The notes beneath the pieces were generated by a model. It was not told where the DNA came from. It ran no database searches and saw only the letters and a program-made list of their open reading frames with translations. DNA of 64,000 bases, from contig DASQWI010000021.1 in NCBI GenBank assembly GCA_035640355.1, positions 1 to 64,000 on the forward strand, in the 5' to 3' direction. The DNA comes from Actinomycetota bacterium (GTDB taxonomy: Bacteria > Actinomycetota > UBA4738 > HRBIN12). Of the stretch, positions 63,167 through 64,000 are shown one piece after another; the first letter of the stretch is position 1; the number at the start of each line of letters is the position of its first letter. A program made the position numbers and the translations under genes.

Positions 63167-63343
63167 ATGTTGAACGACGAGGTCGACGCCCCCGACATGC
63201 GGGAGGCGGAGTGCCCCTTCTGCGAGAACGCGGTGCTCGTCTACGAGCGGCCGCCGCGATGCCCGTTCTGCGCATGCCCGCTCGACGAAGAGCGCATGCA
63301 CTCTTACGTGTGGCCGGACGAGGAGCCCTCCCCCTCGGGGTAG
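63167..63343 (+). CDS. Tiny zinc-ribbon protein, 58 aa
   Basis: Acidic 58 aa protein with two CPFC knuckles (AECPFCENAV and RCPFCACPL) forming one zinc ribbon, then EERMHSYVWPDEE. Function unknown. The start ATG 63167 follows an acidic/GC-rich leader with gagcgagcg rather than a clear Shine-Dalgarno site. Its 3' end overlaps the end of the opposite-strand gene by 40 nt, and a strong hairpin lies just behind its stop. Confidence 0.6.
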   Translation: MLNDEVDAPDMREAECPFCENAVLVYERPPRCPFCACPLDEERMHSYVWPDEEPSPSG

Positions 63344-63618
63344 TCCTCGCCGTGGGACGGGCCTTCGCTTCGCGAGGGCCCGTCCCGTTCTTCTGCCGAT
63401 GTACCACGCGCCAACACCTTCGCGGCGATGGCCTGCGCTTCGTCCAAGCGATCCCGATCGACGAACAGCCGAACGCCCAGCTCCCAGATCTGGCTGAAGA
63501 AGCCGGGCGCCTTGTACCACCAGGCGATCCCCGCGTGTTCCAGCTCCCCGGCGATCTCCTCGGCGTGCTCATGCGTGAACTGCCCGAGATGCACGGTGCG
63601 TACGTCGTCGAGGTTCAC
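63304..63618 (-). CDS. DUF2007-like small protein with low-complexity tail
   Basis: 104 aa. The first 70 residues (VHLGQFTHEHAEEIAGELE, AGIAWWYKAPGFFSQ, GVRLFVDRDRLDEAQAIAAKVL) fit the small putative signal-transducing (DUF2007-type) fold; no biochemical role is known. The last 35 residues (Ser/Gly/Glu-rich) are encoded by DNA that also forms the terminator-like hairpin of the opposite gene. GTG 63618 overlaps the preceding pabC-like stop (GTGA). Confidence 0.6.
   Translation of the reverse strand: MNLDDVRTVHLGQFTHEHAEEIAGELEHAGIAWWYKAPGFFSQIWELGVRLFVDRDRLDEAQAIAAKVLARGTSAEERDGPSRSEGPSHGEDYPEGEGSSSGHT
63354..63386 (+). terminator. Strong hairpin behind the zinc-ribbon gene
   Basis: GGGACGGGCC (63354-63363) pairs perfectly with GGCCCGTCCC (63377-63386), and the inner bases TTCGC/GCGAG extend the stem to about 15 bp with a 3 nt loop. 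It is followed by GTTCTTCTG, moderately T-rich. It lies 11 nt after the zinc-ribbon stop and inside the coding tail of the opposite-strand gene. Confidence 0.65.
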
Positions 63619-64000
63619 GGGACGATCTCCGCGGCCCGCCACCCCCGGACCGAGCTGACGAGTGCCACATCGTCCGCGCGACGAAGCTCGTCGAGCGTCA
63701 CGCGTCGTTCGGTCAGCGTCCCATCGCGCAGCAGCACGGCACGGTAAGCGCCGGGCAGGAGCCCCGCGTCGAGTGGTGGTGTGACCCATCTGTCGCCGAA
63801 CAGGAGGGCGACGTTGGCGATCGTGCTTTCGGTGACCTCTTCCCGAGTGTTGACGAGTAAGACGTCGTCGGTATCGGGTCGCTTCGCCCTCCGGCGCTCG
63901 TAGGGTTCCCGCAGCGTCGTCTTGTGGAACAGAAAGGCGTCGTCCGGATCGACGGGCTCGTCATCGATCGCCAGCCGCACGCGCGGCCCAGGGCTCGGCT
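63615..64000 (-). CDS. pabC: Aminodeoxychorismate lyase-like (class IV aminotransferase), partial
   Basis: The 3' part of a gene that enters from the right edge; its beginning lies outside the window. LFHKTTLREPYERRRA, DVLLVNTREEVTESTIANVALL, WVTPPLDAGLLPGAYRAVLL and ALVSSVRGWR are typical of the PLP class IV enzymes that release pyruvate to form p-aminobenzoate for folate, either as free PabC or as the C-terminal half of a PabB-PabC fusion. The frame stays open to 64000 through an apparent GTG at 63980, so that codon is probably internal. Confidence 0.8.
   Translation of the reverse strand, partial: PSPGPRVRLAIDDEPVDPDDAFLFHKTTLREPYERRRAKRPDTDDVLLVNTREEVTESTIANVALLFGDRWVTPPLDAGLLPGAYRAVLLRDGTLTERRVTLDELRRADDVALVSSVRGWRAAEIVP

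Overview
The window is about 64 kb of very GC-rich bacterial DNA that is almost entirely coding. GTG and TTG starts are common, and many genes are joined by 1-4 nt stop/start overlaps. Several features point to the phylum Actinomycetota, probably a deep lineage outside the classical actinomycetes: hom-thrC-thrB next to argS, a MarP-type protease, a bacterial proteasome activator ending in GQYL, a split B12-dependent mutase with MeaB, an RpiB with Glu in place of the catalytic Cys, and the order rho-rpmE-...-prfA-prmC-tsaC-...-wecA-atp-murA. No rRNA, CRISPR array, insertion sequence or prophage is visible. No gene-free stretch exceeds 300 nt. The longest gaps are 43112-43255, 20427-20567, 62691-62823, 63034-63166, 8833-8950, 38774-38885 and 23603-23713, and they hold the promoters, hairpins and inverted repeats listed below or nothing recognisable.

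Layout. 1-6381: fragment of a possible MarR regulator, VIT/CCC1 metal transporter, SolA-like amine oxidase, AI-2E family permease, DUF309 protein, methyltransferase, and divergent pyrE/pyrD. 6479-11920: polyamine-type ABC transporter with two paralogous lipoproteins. 11925-14465: proteasome activator, M20 peptidase, SixA phosphatase and tRNA-Arg(CCG). 14524-20426: response regulator, argS, a GNAT protein and the threonine genes. 20568-25756: glycogen-debranching-type enzyme, L,D-transpeptidase, MarP-like protease and a metallophosphoesterase. 25803-30674: a cyclic 2,3-diphosphoglycerate synthetase homologue, 2-phosphoglycerate kinase, transaldolase and rho in one overlapping string, then rpmE. 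30700-38773: DUF1385, DivIVA-like protein, prfA, prmC, tsaC, LMW phosphatase, rpiB, glyA and wecA. 38886-43111: a second polyamine-type ABC transporter. 43256-54397: the full ATP synthase operon, murA, an unknown membrane protein and a CPBP protease. 54401-64000: GMC oxidase, MeaB plus acyl-CoA mutase, NiCoT Ni/Co transporter, Fur, an aminoglycoside-phosphotransferase-like protein, enoyl-CoA hydratase, GNAT, two tiny zinc-ribbon proteins and the end of a pabC-like gene.

The most unusual content is the pair at 25803-28150. These genes match the two enzymes that turn 2-phosphoglycerate into cyclic 2,3-diphosphoglycerate, a solute known from hyperthermophilic methanogens. Here they form an operon running into transaldolase and rho, with a metallophosphoesterase just upstream. 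A second window-wide pattern is that many first genes have a TANNNT -10 hexamer only 6-10 nt before the start codon, so leaderless mRNAs look like the normal mode of initiation. The ATP synthase operon has its own strong promoter, an extended alpha subunit, a short epsilon subunit and two related intercistronic hairpins. Gene ends are packed so tightly where genes converge (3-24 nt, one overlap) that there is little room for intrinsic terminators, and rho itself is in the window.
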